DNA of 64,000 nucleotides from assembly GCA_020048895.1 (NCBI GenBank), contig JAIFLV010000043.1, positions 27,101-91,100 on the forward strand, in the 5' to 3' direction. The position numbers were made by a program, and so were the translations under genes. Positions within the stretch are counted from its first letter, which is position 1. Each line of letters starts with the position of its first letter. Origin of the DNA: Rhodoferax sp. (GTDB lineage: Bacteria; Pseudomonadota; Gammaproteobacteria; Burkholderiales; Burkholderiaceae_C). The notes beneath the pieces were generated by a model that did no database searches, was not told the origin of the DNA, and worked only from the letters and a program-made list of their open reading frames with translations. This document shows positions 39,729 to 49,839 of the stretch, one piece after another.

Positions 39729-40568
39729 TCAGGCAACCGGGGCCGCGATGGCTGCTTGGGCTCCGGTGGTCAGGCGCATCACGCGCGCCAGCATGCCCTC
39801 TGGCGCAAAGGGCTTCCAGTCGTATTCGGGCTCGGCCAACCGGTTGGCGACCACCGACAACACAATGCCGTTGAAGCCCAGGCCAATATGGCTGCTGGGC
39901 ACGCGGATGTTTTCATGTAGCACCGGGTCGCCATCGATGGTGGCCTCCTGCGGCGGCACCACGCCATCGGTCAACGAGTAGAGGCAACTGGTTGGAATGG
40001 GCAGTCGGCGGTGCTCGCGCATGGCTTTTGCCCGTGGTTGCATCAGGTGGGCGGAAGCGCCCATGCGGTGCGACACCAGCCGGTACAGCGCCTTCAGGGT
40101 GGGGGGCGACTGGTTGCCACCCACATCCACACTCACCGGGCTGCCCAGCGTGATGATGGATCGCACGCATTCCTGGGTACTTTGAGCCGCGTAGAAAGAG
40201 AATACGCCGCCCAGACTCCAGCCCACCAGGCTGACCTTGCGCCCGGTAATGTGGTGCAGGTAGCGAATCTTTTGCGGCAGGGCATTGGCGTGTTTGCTGC
40301 GAAAGCCCACATTGCGTCCCAATCCCCAGGTGTGCACGTCGTAACCCTTGTTCTGCAGGAACAGCCGCAGCGCCACCAGAGAAGACTCACCCGCCATAAA
40401 GCCGGGTACCAGCAACACCGGATGCCCATCCCCCTGGGGCGCCTCCATCAGCAGCGGCAACGACGCCGGTAACAGCGCCATTTCCATAAAGATGCGCGAC
40501 TCCAGCAGCGAACTCCACGCACTGGGTGGGCCAATGTGGCCATGGCGAACAACGGGTCTACGAGACAT
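39729..40568 (-). CDS. Alpha/beta hydrolase
   Basis: A 279-residue alpha/beta hydrolase. The nucleophile elbow is clear in LVGWSLGGVFSFYAAQ near residue 118, with the oxyanion region in PVLLVPGFMAGESSL near residue 52 and a likely catalytic His in PSSHIGLGFN near residue 228. The length and the absence of a signal peptide suggest a cytoplasmic or membrane-associated lipase/esterase. AGGAG before the ATG supports the start. It precedes the WS/DGAT gene, pointing to turnover of neutral lipids; substrate is inferred. Confidence 0.8.
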   Translation of the reverse strand: MSRRPVVRHGHIGPPSAWSSLLESRIFMEMALLPASLPLLMEAPQGDGHPVLLVPGFMAGESSLVALRLFLQNKGYDVHTWGLGRNVGFRSKHANALPQKIRYLHHITGRKVSLVGWSLGGVFSFYAAQSTQECVRSIITLGSPVSVDVGGNQSPPTLKALYRLVSHRMGASAHLMQPRAKAMREHRRLPIPTSCLYSLTDGVVPPQEATIDGDPVLHENIRVPSSHIGLGFNGIVLSVVANRLAEPEYDWKPFAPEGMLARVMRLTTGAQAAIAAPVA

Positions 40569-40707
40569 GGACCGAACTCCTCTTACACGGCAACTTGCAC
40601 CGGGTTTGCCTTGCAGTTTAGAAGGGAAAATGGCTCAACATTTGAGTGTTGCCGTCTAAAGAGGCGATTGGCAGTCGCTTAGGTGTCAGCTGCATGCGTT
40701 GGAATAG

Positions 40708-43358
40708 TCAGTTGGTTTGAGGTACCTTGCGGCCCGAGCGCAGTGCAAATGACTCAAATTCACTCGCCGGCAACGGTCTGCTGAAGAAATATCCCTGGAA
40801 GGCATCACAGTTGGCTTGGGCCAGAAAGTCGCGTTGGCCGTCATTTTCTACGCCCTCGGCTATGACATTCAAACCCAGGCTGTGCCCCAGGGTGACTACC
40901 GTGCGGGCAATTGCAGCGTCGTTCGGGTCCACGAGCACATCGCGTACAAACGATTGGTCAATTATCAGCTGGTCGAGTGGCAGACGTTTGAGGTACGCCA
41001 GGGATGAAAAACCGGTTCCAAAGTCGTCCAGCGAGAATTTGACACCGGATGCTTGCAGGACCACCATTTTTTCCACGACTTCCTGGACATTGTTTACCAG
41101 CAGACTTTCGGTGAGTTCGAGTTTGAGTCGCTGCCCCAGGGCGCCTGTTCGGTGCAACACCGAATGCACCTTGTCGACAAAGTCAGGTTGGCGAAATTGA
41201 ACCGCACTGACGTTGACTGCCAGTGAGAAATTGGAAAACTGGTCGTGCGTGGCCCATTTGGCGAGCTGCCAGCAGGCGGTCTCCAACACCCAATCGCCCA
41301 GTGGGACGATGAGTCCTGACTCCTCGGCCAATGCAATGAAGTTGACCGGAGACACCATGCCTCGTACCGGGTGGAGCCAACGCACCAACACTTCAGCACC
41401 CGAGATGGTATGGCTTGCAGCAAGAAACTGCGGCTGAAAATGCAGCAGGAATTGCTTGTCGTGCAGCGCCTGGCGCATGTCCCGCTCCAGCAGTGCGCGC
41501 TCAAGCACTACGGCCTGCATGGTCGGGTCAAAAAAGTGCATCGCATTACGACCCGTCGCCTTGGACCGGTACATGGCAAGATCCGCCTGCTTGAGCAGAT
41601 CGTCTACGGTCACCCCATCCGACTTGAACAGCGTCACGCCAATGCTGGCCGAACTTTGAAACAATACGTCGCCCAGGGTGTATTCCTGCGCCAGGGTGGT
41701 CAAGATTTTTCCGGCAACGGCTTCGGTGTGCGCCGCTGCCTCCACCGATGCCGTGCTGAGGTTACCCAGTACCACCACAAACTCGTCGCCTCCAAAACGC
41801 GCCACCGTGTCGCCGTCCCGCAGGCTTCGGGTAATTCGCAGCGCCACTTGTTGCAGTAGCAGGTCACCCTTGTCGTGGCCCAGCGTGTCATTAAGTGTCT
41901 TGAAGTTATCCAGATCAATGAACAGCAGGGCGCCTTGGTGCCATTGCGGTGTGCTATCGCCATCGCCTGTTTCAGACGGTCCAGCAACAAAGTGCGATTC
42001 GGCAACTGGGTCAACTGGTCAATGAACGCCAGCTCTTCGATGCGGTTTTGCGCACGCTTTTGGTCTGTGATGTCAGTTTGCGCGCCAACGTAGTGGGTAA
42101 TCTCGCCCTCGTCATTCCGGACCGCTGCAATGGAAAGCCACGCCGGATAGGTCTCGCCATTTTTGCGACGGTTCCACACTTCGCCTTGCCAGCGGCCCTT
42201 GGTTTTGACGGCTGTCCACATGGCGCGGTAAAAGTCAGCATCATGCCTATTCGACTTGAAGATGCTCGGCGTTTTCCCGACAACGTCTTCAAGGCTATGC
42301 CCGGTGATCTCGACAAATGCCCGGTTCACGCGCAGGATAACGTAGTGTGCGTCGGTGATGAGAATGCCTTCTTGTGACTCAAACGCCGTAGCAGCAAGGC
42401 GCATTTCTGCTTCGGCCCGCTTGCGTTCGGTGATATCGGTCCCCACCCCGCGATACCCGATAAAGTTGCCCAGGGAATCGAACCGGGGCTTGCCACGTAT
42501 CTCCGCCCAATGCTCTATGCCGCGGTGGGTTCTCGTTGCATAGCGCAGAATGAAACTGCGTCGGGCATCCAGATCGGCGCGGTGCGCTGCCCACTGTGCG
42601 GGCGTGAGGTTGGTGTGTTCGTCCCAGGGCTGGGACCCGATGCGTGTGGCATTCACGAAACCCAATTGCATGTTTTCTGAGGTAAACGTAAATCGGTACT
42701 GGGCATCCTGCTCCCAGAACCAGTCGGATGACAGTTCCACCAGATCGCTCATGCGCGTTTCTACAGCACGGCGCTGGAGATCGGCCCGACGCAGCCGGTC
42801 GAACACAAAGTGCTTGAGCAACCAAAGGAGCGAACCTGCACCGAGCAGGCCTGTGGCAATCGCAAAAGCCAGAGAGTCCCGCAAACCCTCTGCCGATGCA
42901 TGCACAAGCACGGTACCCTCGGCTTTCCCGAATACAGAAAAATCCGCATGACGCGTCAGCCCCAATGCCGGCAAAGGTATGCCCAATGCCAGTACCGTGG
43001 TGTCGTGGTGCATGAGTTCGGTGCGCATGCTGTCCACATGGACACCCTTGAGAACGACCAGAATGTGTTCACTCTTGAGCATCCAGTTGTCCGGATTTAG
43101 GCTGGCATACCGCCCAACCACAACTGCCTGCACGTTGGCAGCGGTTTGCACCCTCTCCGCAAGATCGAGGTAGCTGGTGTAGGTCACCCAGAGCGGCGGA
43201 AGCAAGCCGGCCAAGGCCGCTGCGATCACTGCCAGCCAGAGCAGGATTCGCTGCCCGAACTGCTCACCCTGGGTGTCGCCACCCGTAGCCACTTGGCCCG
43301 GCAATTCGCCTGCAGGATGACTTGCGTTCATTCTGCCTGGGTCTGACAGTTGACTCAC
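40708..43358 (-). pseudogene. Membrane PAS-GGDEF-EAL protein, broken by a one-base frameshift
   Basis: The 5' part (43358-41935) encodes two membrane helices (near residues 38-58 and 165-190) around a periplasmic loop, then two PAS domains and the start of a GGDEF domain up to HRNGTK. Here the frame shifts: the next base triplets give APCCSL, whereas one added G near 41934 gives the expected GALLFIDLDNFKTLND and continues through FGGDEF to an EAL domain with AEVLVRW (EVL rather than EAL) and DDFGTGFSSL, ending at 40708. The GTG start overlaps the stop of the upstream binding-protein gene, so the two are coupled. Either a real pseudogene or a sequencing error. Confidence 0.85.
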
Positions 43359-44170
43359 GGTTTGGCCGCGAGATAGTCCATTTTGCGTGCCGTCGCGAGA
43401 GCGGCGGGCGAACGCAAATAGGCCAGAAATGCCGCTGTGGCCGCAGACGGGTTCGCACTGTGCGCCAGGTAGTACTGCCGGAACCAGGGATAACTGCCGG
43501 TCTCCATGTTCTTCACGGTGGGGCTTTTTCCATCAACGGTCAACGCGTCGATGCGTACCCCTTGGGCTGTGATCAGGCCAAGCGTGGTAGTGCCAAGCGA
43601 CCCTGAAATTCTCGCCAAGGTGTCGAGTGCCTCGAGATCATTTTCCGCAACTGGCAGGTCACTACGCTTCAATGCATCTCCGACAGCCGTATCAATTTCC
43701 GGCGACATGGCTCTAAGCGACGTTGTCTCGGATTCAGTTGCGCCGCGCATCACCAGTCGTAACGGTTTGCCGTTGTCCCAGGTGGTTTTCCGCCCTGCAT
43801 ACATTTCTGCGAGCTGGGGTCGGGTCAGCCCTTTCGATTGCCCGCCCGCAGTGGCGATCACGAGTGGCGTGCGGACCCAAGCAACGGACTTGCCACTTTC
43901 ATCGGCCTTGAGCGCGCGCCCCAACAACGCGATGTCTACCTTGCTGGTGCCAAGTGCCCGCACTCCTCCAGCACTGCCAATGGGCGGGTGCAGGACAACC
44001 ACGTCGATCCCGGCGTGGGCTTTCGTGTATTGCCGACTTAACTCTGTGAGCAGTGGCGTCAGCGAACCTACGCCGCCCACGGTGACTGTTTCCGCGGCAG
44101 ACGCGGCAACGGTTGCCTGAAACAGAATGAGGACAAGTGACAGATCGTGCAGCTTGGCTCTAAAGATCAT
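43355..44170 (-). CDS. Periplasmic phosphate/ion-binding-like protein (PstS-like fold)
   Basis: A 271-residue exported protein with a signal peptide (cleavage near ASAAET) and the PBP-like fold seen in PstS-type binding proteins (VTVGGVGSLTPLLTEL, GSAGGVRALGTSKVDIALLG). No transporter genes adjoin it. Instead its stop overlaps the start of the membrane GGDEF-EAL gene, so it may act as the periplasmic ligand sensor for that protein. Ligand is unknown. Confidence 0.78.
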   Translation of the reverse strand: MIFRAKLHDLSLVLILFQATVAASAAETVTVGGVGSLTPLLTELSRQYTKAHAGIDVVVLHPPIGSAGGVRALGTSKVDIALLGRALKADESGKSVAWVRTPLVIATAGGQSKGLTRPQLAEMYAGRKTTWDNGKPLRLVMRGATESETTSLRAMSPEIDTAVGDALKRSDLPVAENDLEALDTLARISGSLGTTTLGLITAQGVRIDALTVDGKSPTVKNMETGSYPWFRQYYLAHSANPSAATAAFLAYLRSPAALATARKMDYLAAKP

Positions 44171-44390
44171 GGGCCGTTTCCCAAAACAGTTGCAGTTTGA
44201 AACCCAATCGCGTGTGGTGCGCAGTCTAATCTAGGAAGCATCTGAAGCGTCAAGGTCCACGTGATGCAGTGGCACATTTGTGCGGGAGGATATCGGCGCA
44301 GCGACGGGCGTCAAAACAGATGGCACGCAATCCAATCTGTCGGTGCCGCTCGAAGGATCACTTCAAGCGACTTGCATCATCCAACCGCCT

Positions 44391-45692
44391 TCACCTGACG
44401 TCAGGTAAGCCTTGCACATGGGCGAGTACATCCAAAAGCATCTGGCGATCAAGTTCACGCATGGCGGGCATCTTTTCAGCTGGGTGGCCATTGAGGACGG
44501 TGTGCAGCGCACCCCAGGGATTGGCGCGGACCAACCCACCCAACGGCGGTGATCCCACATGTTGCCCGTCCAGACCATGGCAGCCGGCGCAGATGGTGCG
44601 GTAGTAGGGACTGCCGCGCAGCGCATCCCCACGCACTGCGCGGGTTTGCCGGTCGATGGCGTTTTCCATGTTGATCTGTCCGGCACTCACAAAATTCGCC
44701 AGATCTTGCAGGTCTCGGTGTTTGAGTACGGCGTCATAGCGATGGTTCTTGTCGGCCAGCACCTCGGCAATGCGTGCGGGCTCTGCTCCGGCCATCCCGC
44801 TGATGCCCTTGATTCCGGTTGCATGGCGGCCCGTGGCATATACGCCGCGGTTGCCGCGGTAGTCCCAACCGTGGCAGGAAGAGCAGCGCCAGGTGAGTAA
44901 TGCGTCGTTGGCATAAAACGCATTGCGTGGATAGGCAGGGTGGGGCAACGACAGGTGGGGTGCGCCCAACTCGGCCTGCCAATTGTCGTAAAGCCTGCCA
45001 CCATGGGTGACGGACGCATCGATATTCAACGCAGGCAAACTGCGTGTGTATGCCAGCATTTTGGCCACCATATCCGTACCCAGCGCGCTGAGCGCCGGCA
45101 TCGCACCGCCAGGGTGGCCGTTGAGCAACACATGCATGACTTCCAGCGGACGTTGACGGGCGGCATCGCCCAGGGGCGCAACCTCCCGCAACAAGCTGCC
45201 ATCCTGGCCGTGGCAGTTGGCGCAAATGGTGGTGTAGGTTTTGGCGGAGGCGGAGTCAGACACACTGGCATTGCGCCATTTTTCGACGGCCGCGGGGATG
45301 TCAAATTGCCCCTTGCTGACAAAGTTGGCAATGTCTTGCAGATCACGGTCGCGCAGCAGTTCGCCGTAGCGGTGTGTAGGGTCTTTCAGCAGGGCGACAA
45401 TTACCGCTGGATCTTTCCCCTGATAACTGCGAATACCGACGAAACCATTGGCCCCGCGGTAGTCCCAGCCATGGCAGGCGGCACAACGCCAGGTTTGTGG
45501 TCCCGCCAAACCAGGTAGTTTGCTCGCAAGCAGGGGATGGGCTTCACTGGGTGGTCGGGTGCGTGATTCGCGGCTCCAGTGGTCATAGAGGCGTCCGCCG
45601 CGCACGACCGACGCCTCATCGATTGCCAATGCCGCCCCAGGCAGCAAGACGCCGAGCATTGCCACCAGCCCAGTCAATAGATACGCAATCAT
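44391..45692 (-). CDS. Tetrahaem cytochrome c, internally duplicated
   Basis: A 433-residue exported cytochrome with a signal peptide (to GAALA) and four haem sites: CAACH, CANCH, CSSCH and CAGCH. The N- and C-terminal halves match each other (GGRLYD, CHGWDYRG, DLQD-ANFVS, LLNGHP, MPA in order) and match the dihaem protein encoded at 46298-47002, so it looks like a duplication of that dihaem unit. It is 75 bases after the NapC-type gene and likely acts with it in periplasmic electron transfer; the terminal acceptor cannot be named. Confidence 0.88.
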   Translation of the reverse strand: MIAYLLTGLVAMLGVLLPGAALAIDEASVVRGGRLYDHWSRESRTRPPSEAHPLLASKLPGLAGPQTWRCAACHGWDYRGANGFVGIRSYQGKDPAVIVALLKDPTHRYGELLRDRDLQDIANFVSKGQFDIPAAVEKWRNASVSDSASAKTYTTICANCHGQDGSLLREVAPLGDAARQRPLEVMHVLLNGHPGGAMPALSALGTDMVAKMLAYTRSLPALNIDASVTHGGRLYDNWQAELGAPHLSLPHPAYPRNAFYANDALLTWRCSSCHGWDYRGNRGVYATGRHATGIKGISGMAGAEPARIAEVLADKNHRYDAVLKHRDLQDLANFVSAGQINMENAIDRQTRAVRGDALRGSPYYRTICAGCHGLDGQHVGSPPLGGLVRANPWGALHTVLNGHPAEKMPAMRELDRQMLLDVLAHVQGLPDVR

Positions 45693-45767
45693 ATTTCCGC
45701 CTTTGTTCCAAGGTGTTTACACAAGCTTGAGAACCGAGGTGCCCAATCCGTCCTGACCCGTCCGGAC

Positions 45768-46301
45768 TCAGTCGTCGCGTCTGGGCAGGGTGTGCGCAAT
45801 TCCCTTGTGGCACTCAATACAGGTTTGTCCCGCCTTGCGGCCTTCGTCCATCTTCTCCTGGGCACGTTGCGTCTGCTTGTGCGGGTCCATGGCTTCCCAG
45901 CTATGGCAGTTGCGGCATTCGTGGGAATCGTTGGCCATCATCGATGCCCAAACGCGCTCGGCCATCGCACCGCGGTTTGCCTCAAACTTTTCAGGCGTAT
46001 CGATGGTGCCCCGAAAATGATGAAACAACTCCAGGCTGGCCTGCATCTTGCGGAACATCTTGGGACCAAACTCCCTGGGCACATGGCAATCCGGGCAGCC
46101 CGCGCGCACGCCGGAGCGGTTGGTGTAGTGCGGGGTCTTCTGGTACTCCACATACACGGTGCTTTGCATTTCGTGGCAGGAAATGCAAAACGCGGTGGTG
46201 TTGGTGGACTCCATGAAAACATTGAAGCCACCCCATGCCACCACGCCACCCAGAGCGCTGGCGATGACCAGCGCTGCCAATCCCCAACGCGTCAATGTCA
46301 C
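45768..46301 (-). CDS. NapC/NirT-family tetrahaem quinol dehydrogenase
   Basis: A 177-residue membrane-anchored cytochrome: one N-terminal helix ([17 protein letters not shown]) then four CxxCH sites (CISCH, CPDCH, CRNCH, CIECH). The family takes electrons from quinol and passes them to periplasmic cytochromes or reductases. Its start overlaps the stop of the dihaem cytochrome gene by four bases, which indicates coupling, and the tetrahaem cytochrome follows. The cluster is therefore a quinol-to-periplasm electron branch. Confidence 0.92.
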   Translation of the reverse strand: MTLTRWGLAALVIASALGGVVAWGGFNVFMESTNTTAFCISCHEMQSTVYVEYQKTPHYTNRSGVRAGCPDCHVPREFGPKMFRKMQASLELFHHFRGTIDTPEKFEANRGAMAERVWASMMANDSHECRNCHSWEAMDPHKQTQRAQEKMDEGRKAGQTCIECHKGIAHTLPRRDD

Positions 46302-47002
46302 TTGGGCAGTTTGGTCAGGTACGCTGCGAGGTCAGCAGAAATCTGATGGTCGATGGCGCGCATGGCCGGCATGGCTTCGCCGGCTTGACCGTTTAGAACC
46401 TTATGCATCATCTCCGCGCCATTGTCGGCAACAGAACCCAGGGCCGGGCCATCCTTGATTTTCTTGCCGTCAAGCCCGTGGCATCCGGCGCACATGGTGT
46501 TGTAGTAGGCCTCGCCCTTGCCGACGTTGCCGGTGGACTTGTTGGCTGCGTCGAGGTACTTGGCCAGGGTGCCTTGCCCCTTGGAGACAAAGTTGGCCAG
46601 GTCTTCAGCGTCTTTGGCCGTCAGCTGGGCTTCTGTATAGCCATGCGACTTGTCACGCAAAATTGCGGCAATGGCGGCAGGGTCTTTGCCGGCCGCACCG
46701 TTGATACCCTTGATGCCGGTGAAGTGACCACCCTTGGCGTAGGCACCGTCCTTACCCTTGTAGTCCCAGCCGTGGCATTCTTTGCAGCGCCATGAGTTTT
46801 CCTTGCCGTACTTGCCATCCTTGATATAGGAAGGGTGATCTGTGGCAGGTTTGGCGGTCTTGTTTTCGGCGAAATACTTGTCATACAGACGGCCGCCGCG
46901 CGCAATGGACGATTCGGTCTCGGCCGCGAGGGCCGAAAGACCCATCAGCGAGGCGAGGGTGGCCCCGGCAATAAGGGAAAAAACGCGTTGCACTGATCGC
47001 AT
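46298..47002 (-). CDS. Dihaem cytochrome c, periplasmic
   Basis: A 234-residue exported protein with a signal peptide (cleavage near ALAAET) and two haem motifs, CKECH and CAGCH, in a [11 protein letters not shown] and CHGLDGKKI setting. The start at 47002 is supported by CAGGAGA just upstream; the frame is open to 47050 but that extension has no ribosome binding site. It is the first gene of the cytochrome operon and lies 75 bases downstream of an FNR-like site. The tetrahaem protein at 44391 looks like a doubled form of this one. Confidence 0.9.
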   Translation of the reverse strand: MRSVQRVFSLIAGATLASLMGLSALAAETESSIARGGRLYDKYFAENKTAKPATDHPSYIKDGKYGKENSWRCKECHGWDYKGKDGAYAKGGHFTGIKGINGAAGKDPAAIAAILRDKSHGYTEAQLTAKDAEDLANFVSKGQGTLAKYLDAANKSTGNVGKGEAYYNTMCAGCHGLDGKKIKDGPALGSVADNGAEMMHKVLNGQAGEAMPAMRAIDHQISADLAAYLTKLPK

Positions 47003-47077
47003 GGTGTCTCCTGAGTAAATGTTGTGATGTAGCAAACTGACGCTTTGCACCTTATTCGATAAAAGGCGTCAGACCGT

Positions 47078-47091
47078 TTGATCTAGATCAT
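47078..47091. promoter_or_regulatory. FNR/Dnr-type binding site upstream of the cytochrome operon
   Basis: The sequence TTGATCTAGATCAT matches the FNR/Dnr consensus TTGAT-N4-ATCAA in nine of ten specified bases. It is centred near 47084.5; a -10-like AATAAG lies at 47051-47056 on the minus strand, so the site would be near -41.5, the position of a class II activator. This implies induction of the cytochrome operon when oxygen is low, or by nitric oxide if a Dnr-type regulator is used. Confidence 0.72.
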
Positions 47092-47100
47092 GCGATCGGT

Positions 47101-47745
47101 CTATTGCACCCCGTCTGCTCGCAAATGCAACACCCGGTCGGCCTGTTCGGCGGCTGCCAGGGAGTGCGTGACCAGCACCAGTGAAGCGCCGTGTGCTCGG
47201 GTTTGCGTCACCAGCGCCTGCATCACCATGGCGGCGGTGCTCGGGTCGAGGTTCCCCGTAGGCTCGTCGGCCAGCAGCAGGGTGGGGCGGTGCACCAACG
47301 CGCGGGCAATCGCCACGCGTTGCAACTGGCCGCCACTAAGCTGCTGGGGCAGGCGCGCGCCGAGGTCTTGCAAGCCGACTGCGGCGAGCATGTCCGCAAC
47401 CCGGACCGCGTCGGGCTGGTTCAGCAGGAGCAGGGGCAACCCCACGTTTTGGGCTACGTCCAGATGGGGCAGCACATGAAAGGCCTGGAACACAAACCCC
47501 ACTTTTTTGCGGCGTAGCAAGGCACGCTCGTCGTCAGACAGTTGGCCAATGTCTATCCCCTCCAGCTGTACCGTGCCGCTGTCCCAGTGGTCCAGACCGG
47601 CCATACAGTTGAGCAGCGTGGATTTGCCCACGCCCGACTCCCCGATGATGGCCACAAACTCACCGGGCGCAACGTCCAGCGTAACGTTGGCAAACACGGG
47701 CGTGTTGCCGTAGTGTTTGCTCAGTTGGTGAATGCGCAGGTTCAT
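47101..47745 (-). CDS. LolD/MacB-type ABC transporter ATP-binding protein
   Basis: A 214-residue ATPase with Walker A GESGVGKST, signature QLSGGQLQR, Walker B LLLADEPTGNLD and an H-loop LVTHS. This places it in the LolD/MacB/FtsE subfamily that pairs with FtsX-type permeases. There is no permease next to it; the only FtsX-type permease here is at 20889-23507. The frame is open to 47880, but the ATG at 47745 (MNLRIHQLSKHYG) begins the normal fold and leaves 46 bases to the divergent bug gene. Confidence 0.88.
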   Translation of the reverse strand: MNLRIHQLSKHYGNTPVFANVTLDVAPGEFVAIIGESGVGKSTLLNCMAGLDHWDSGTVQLEGIDIGQLSDDERALLRRKKVGFVFQAFHVLPHLDVAQNVGLPLLLLNQPDAVRVADMLAAVGLQDLGARLPQQLSGGQLQRVAIARALVHRPTLLLADEPTGNLDPSTAAMVMQALVTQTRAHGASLVLVTHSLAAAEQADRVLHLRADGVQ

Positions 47746-47791
47746 CGGCGAGGCCAGGTAAAGAGCGGCAATGATAGGGGCACAATAGGGC

Positions 47792-48766
47792 ATGAACCGC
47801 AGAAACACCCTCATTACCCTTTTGGCGGCACTGGCAACCAGTGCCCTTGTTCCCTCCGTGTGGGCGCAGACCAAGCCCATCCGCCTGATCGTGCCCTACG
47901 CAGCGGGTGGCCCCATCGACGTGACGGCGCGCATCCTCGCCGAGCGGGTGAAAGACACGCTGGGCACCGTGATCATTGACAACCGGGCCGGCGCCGGCGG
48001 CAACATTGGTGCAGATCTGGTGGCCAAGGCCGCGCCCGACGGGCTGACCATCGGCATTGCCGCGACTGCCACCCATGCCGTGAATCCCTGGCTGTTTGCC
48101 AAGATGCCCTACAACGCGGCGACCGACTTTGCGCCCATCACGCAGATCCTACGGGTGCCAAACGTGCTGGTGATGAATGCCGAAGTGGCCCAGCGGCTCA
48201 GAATCAACACCATGGCCGATTTTCTGGCGTATGCGCGCGCCAACCCCGGCAAGCTGAACTATGGCAGCGGTGGCAATGGCAGCGCCGGGCATCTGGCGGG
48301 CGAAATGTTCAAGGCCCAGACCGGCGTTTTTGCCGTGCACATTCCCTACAACGGTGCCAACCCGGCCCAACTTGGCTTGCTGGGCGCGCAGGTCGATTTC
48401 AATTTTGACAATCTGGCTACGGCGGCGCCGGGCATCCGCTCGGGCAAGCTCAAGGCGCTGGCCGTGACCACGGTGGCGCGCGCACCAACCCTGCCGGATG
48501 TGCCACCGATTGCCGACACCCTGAAGGGTTTTTCCATCGACACCTGGTGGGGATTGGTGGCGCCTGCGGGGACACCAAAGGATGTGATCTCCCGGCTCAA
48601 CCAGGCGTTTGTTGCCGCTTTGAAAGCGCCCGACACGGTTGCACGCTTTGCCAACCTGATGGCCGAGCCGGTGCCGACCACGCCGGAGGCGTTCGGTGCG
48701 TTCATGAAGTCGGAGCTGGCCAAATACCAGGCGGTCGTGAAGGCGACGGGCGCGAAGGTGGATTGA
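47792..48766 (+). CDS. Bug/TctC family periplasmic binding protein
   Basis: A 324-residue tripartite tricarboxylate-receptor-type protein with a signal peptide (to VWAQ) and the family landmarks KPIRLIVPYAAGG, RAGAGGNIGADLVAKA and APAGTPKDVISRLNQA. These proteins bind small carboxylates or related solutes and are often orphaned from membrane genes in Comamonadaceae, as here. Its last residues KSELAKYQAVVKATGAKVD recur in a broken copy at 50419-50505. Confidence 0.93.
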   Translation: MNRRNTLITLLAALATSALVPSVWAQTKPIRLIVPYAAGGPIDVTARILAERVKDTLGTVIIDNRAGAGGNIGADLVAKAAPDGLTIGIAATATHAVNPWLFAKMPYNAATDFAPITQILRVPNVLVMNAEVAQRLRINTMADFLAYARANPGKLNYGSGGNGSAGHLAGEMFKAQTGVFAVHIPYNGANPAQLGLLGAQVDFNFDNLATAAPGIRSGKLKALAVTTVARAPTLPDVPPIADTLKGFSIDTWWGLVAPAGTPKDVISRLNQAFVAALKAPDTVARFANLMAEPVPTTPEAFGAFMKSELAKYQAVVKATGAKVD

Positions 48767-48860
48767 TCTATCCAATTCCCCAATTCCCCCGAAGCCACTT
48801 TCGAATTGACGACATGTGCATTGCTGGATAACATAACTGTGAATAAATACAGGTATTTTC

Positions 48861-49820
48861 ATGAATTCAATTGAACTATGCGCTGGGGCCGGTGGGCAGG
48901 CTCTGGGTCTCGAACGTTCAGGTTTCGAGCATGACGCCTTGGTTGAAATTGATGCTCCCGCCTGCGCAACACTTCGGCTAAACAGGCCCAATTGGAACGT
49001 CATCGAAGGTGACTTAACGCAATTTGACGCAACTCCGTACTGCGGCGTGGATCTGGTGGCTGGGGGAGTACCGTGCCCTCCATTTTCCAAGGCTGGTAGG
49101 CAGTTAGGTGCGGGTGATGAGCGTGACATGTTTCCCCAGGCTCTCAGAGTGGTCGAAGAAGTACGTCCTCAGGCGGTGATGCTCGAAAACGTTCGTGGCC
49201 TGCTTGATGCCGTTTTCTCGGATTACAGGGAGGACATCAGTCGCCGCTTGAAGGCCATGGGCTATTGGTCCGACTGGCACCTGTTCAATGCTGCAGATTT
49301 TGGTGTAAGCCAACTGCGGCCCCGAGTGGTGTGCGTCGCGTTGCGCCGCGACATCGCATCCTACTTTAAGTGGCCCGCCCCGACGCTCAGACTACCACCC
49401 ACCGTAGGGATGTTGCTGCATGACTTGATGGGTGCCAATGGGTGGCGCGGTGCAGATGCGTGGCGTGACAGGGCACGGGCGATTGCGCCCACTTTGGTCG
49501 GTGGAAGCAAGAAGCACGGAGGTCCTGATCTGGGCCCAACACGGGCTAGGGCCGCGTGGGCGGCATTGGGTGTGGATGGGCGTGGGCTGGCGGACGATGC
49601 TCCCGCCCCGGACTTTGAAGGCGCTCCGCGGTTGACCGTGCGCATGTGCGCACGTGTGCAGGGGTTCCCTGACGATTGGCAATTTGCTGGAAAGAAGACG
49701 CCGGTGTACCGACAGGTTGGCAATGCTTTCCCGCCACCCGTTGCCCACGCAGTCAGTGCTCAGATTGCGTGTGCCATTGAGCTGGCGGCGTCGCAGCGTT
49801 TGATGCTGCGCGCGGCGTGA
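48861..49820 (+). CDS. DNA (cytosine-5)-methyltransferase
   Basis: A 319-residue C5-methyltransferase. Motif I is LCAGAGGQALGLERSG, motif IV is GGVPCPPFSKAG with the catalytic Cys, motif VI is ENVRG, motif VIII is QLRPRVVCVAL and motif X is QVGNAFPPPVA. The region between VIII and X (target recognition) is short, and the specificity cannot be predicted. An HNH endonuclease gene follows by 20 bases; together they look like a type II restriction-modification pair inserted beside the bug gene. Confidence 0.9.
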   Translation: MNSIELCAGAGGQALGLERSGFEHDALVEIDAPACATLRLNRPNWNVIEGDLTQFDATPYCGVDLVAGGVPCPPFSKAGRQLGAGDERDMFPQALRVVEEVRPQAVMLENVRGLLDAVFSDYREDISRRLKAMGYWSDWHLFNAADFGVSQLRPRVVCVALRRDIASYFKWPAPTLRLPPTVGMLLHDLMGANGWRGADAWRDRARAIAPTLVGGSKKHGGPDLGPTRARAAWAALGVDGRGLADDAPAPDFEGAPRLTVRMCARVQGFPDDWQFAGKKTPVYRQVGNAFPPPVAHAVSAQIACAIELAASQRLMLRAA

Positions 49821-49839
49821 ACATTATTTCGGAAACGCC

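Noticed and set aside
48149..49129. Minus-strand reading frame of 326 residues across the bug and methyltransferase genes
   Set aside because: It overlaps two genes with clear family motifs on the other strand and has no motif itself.
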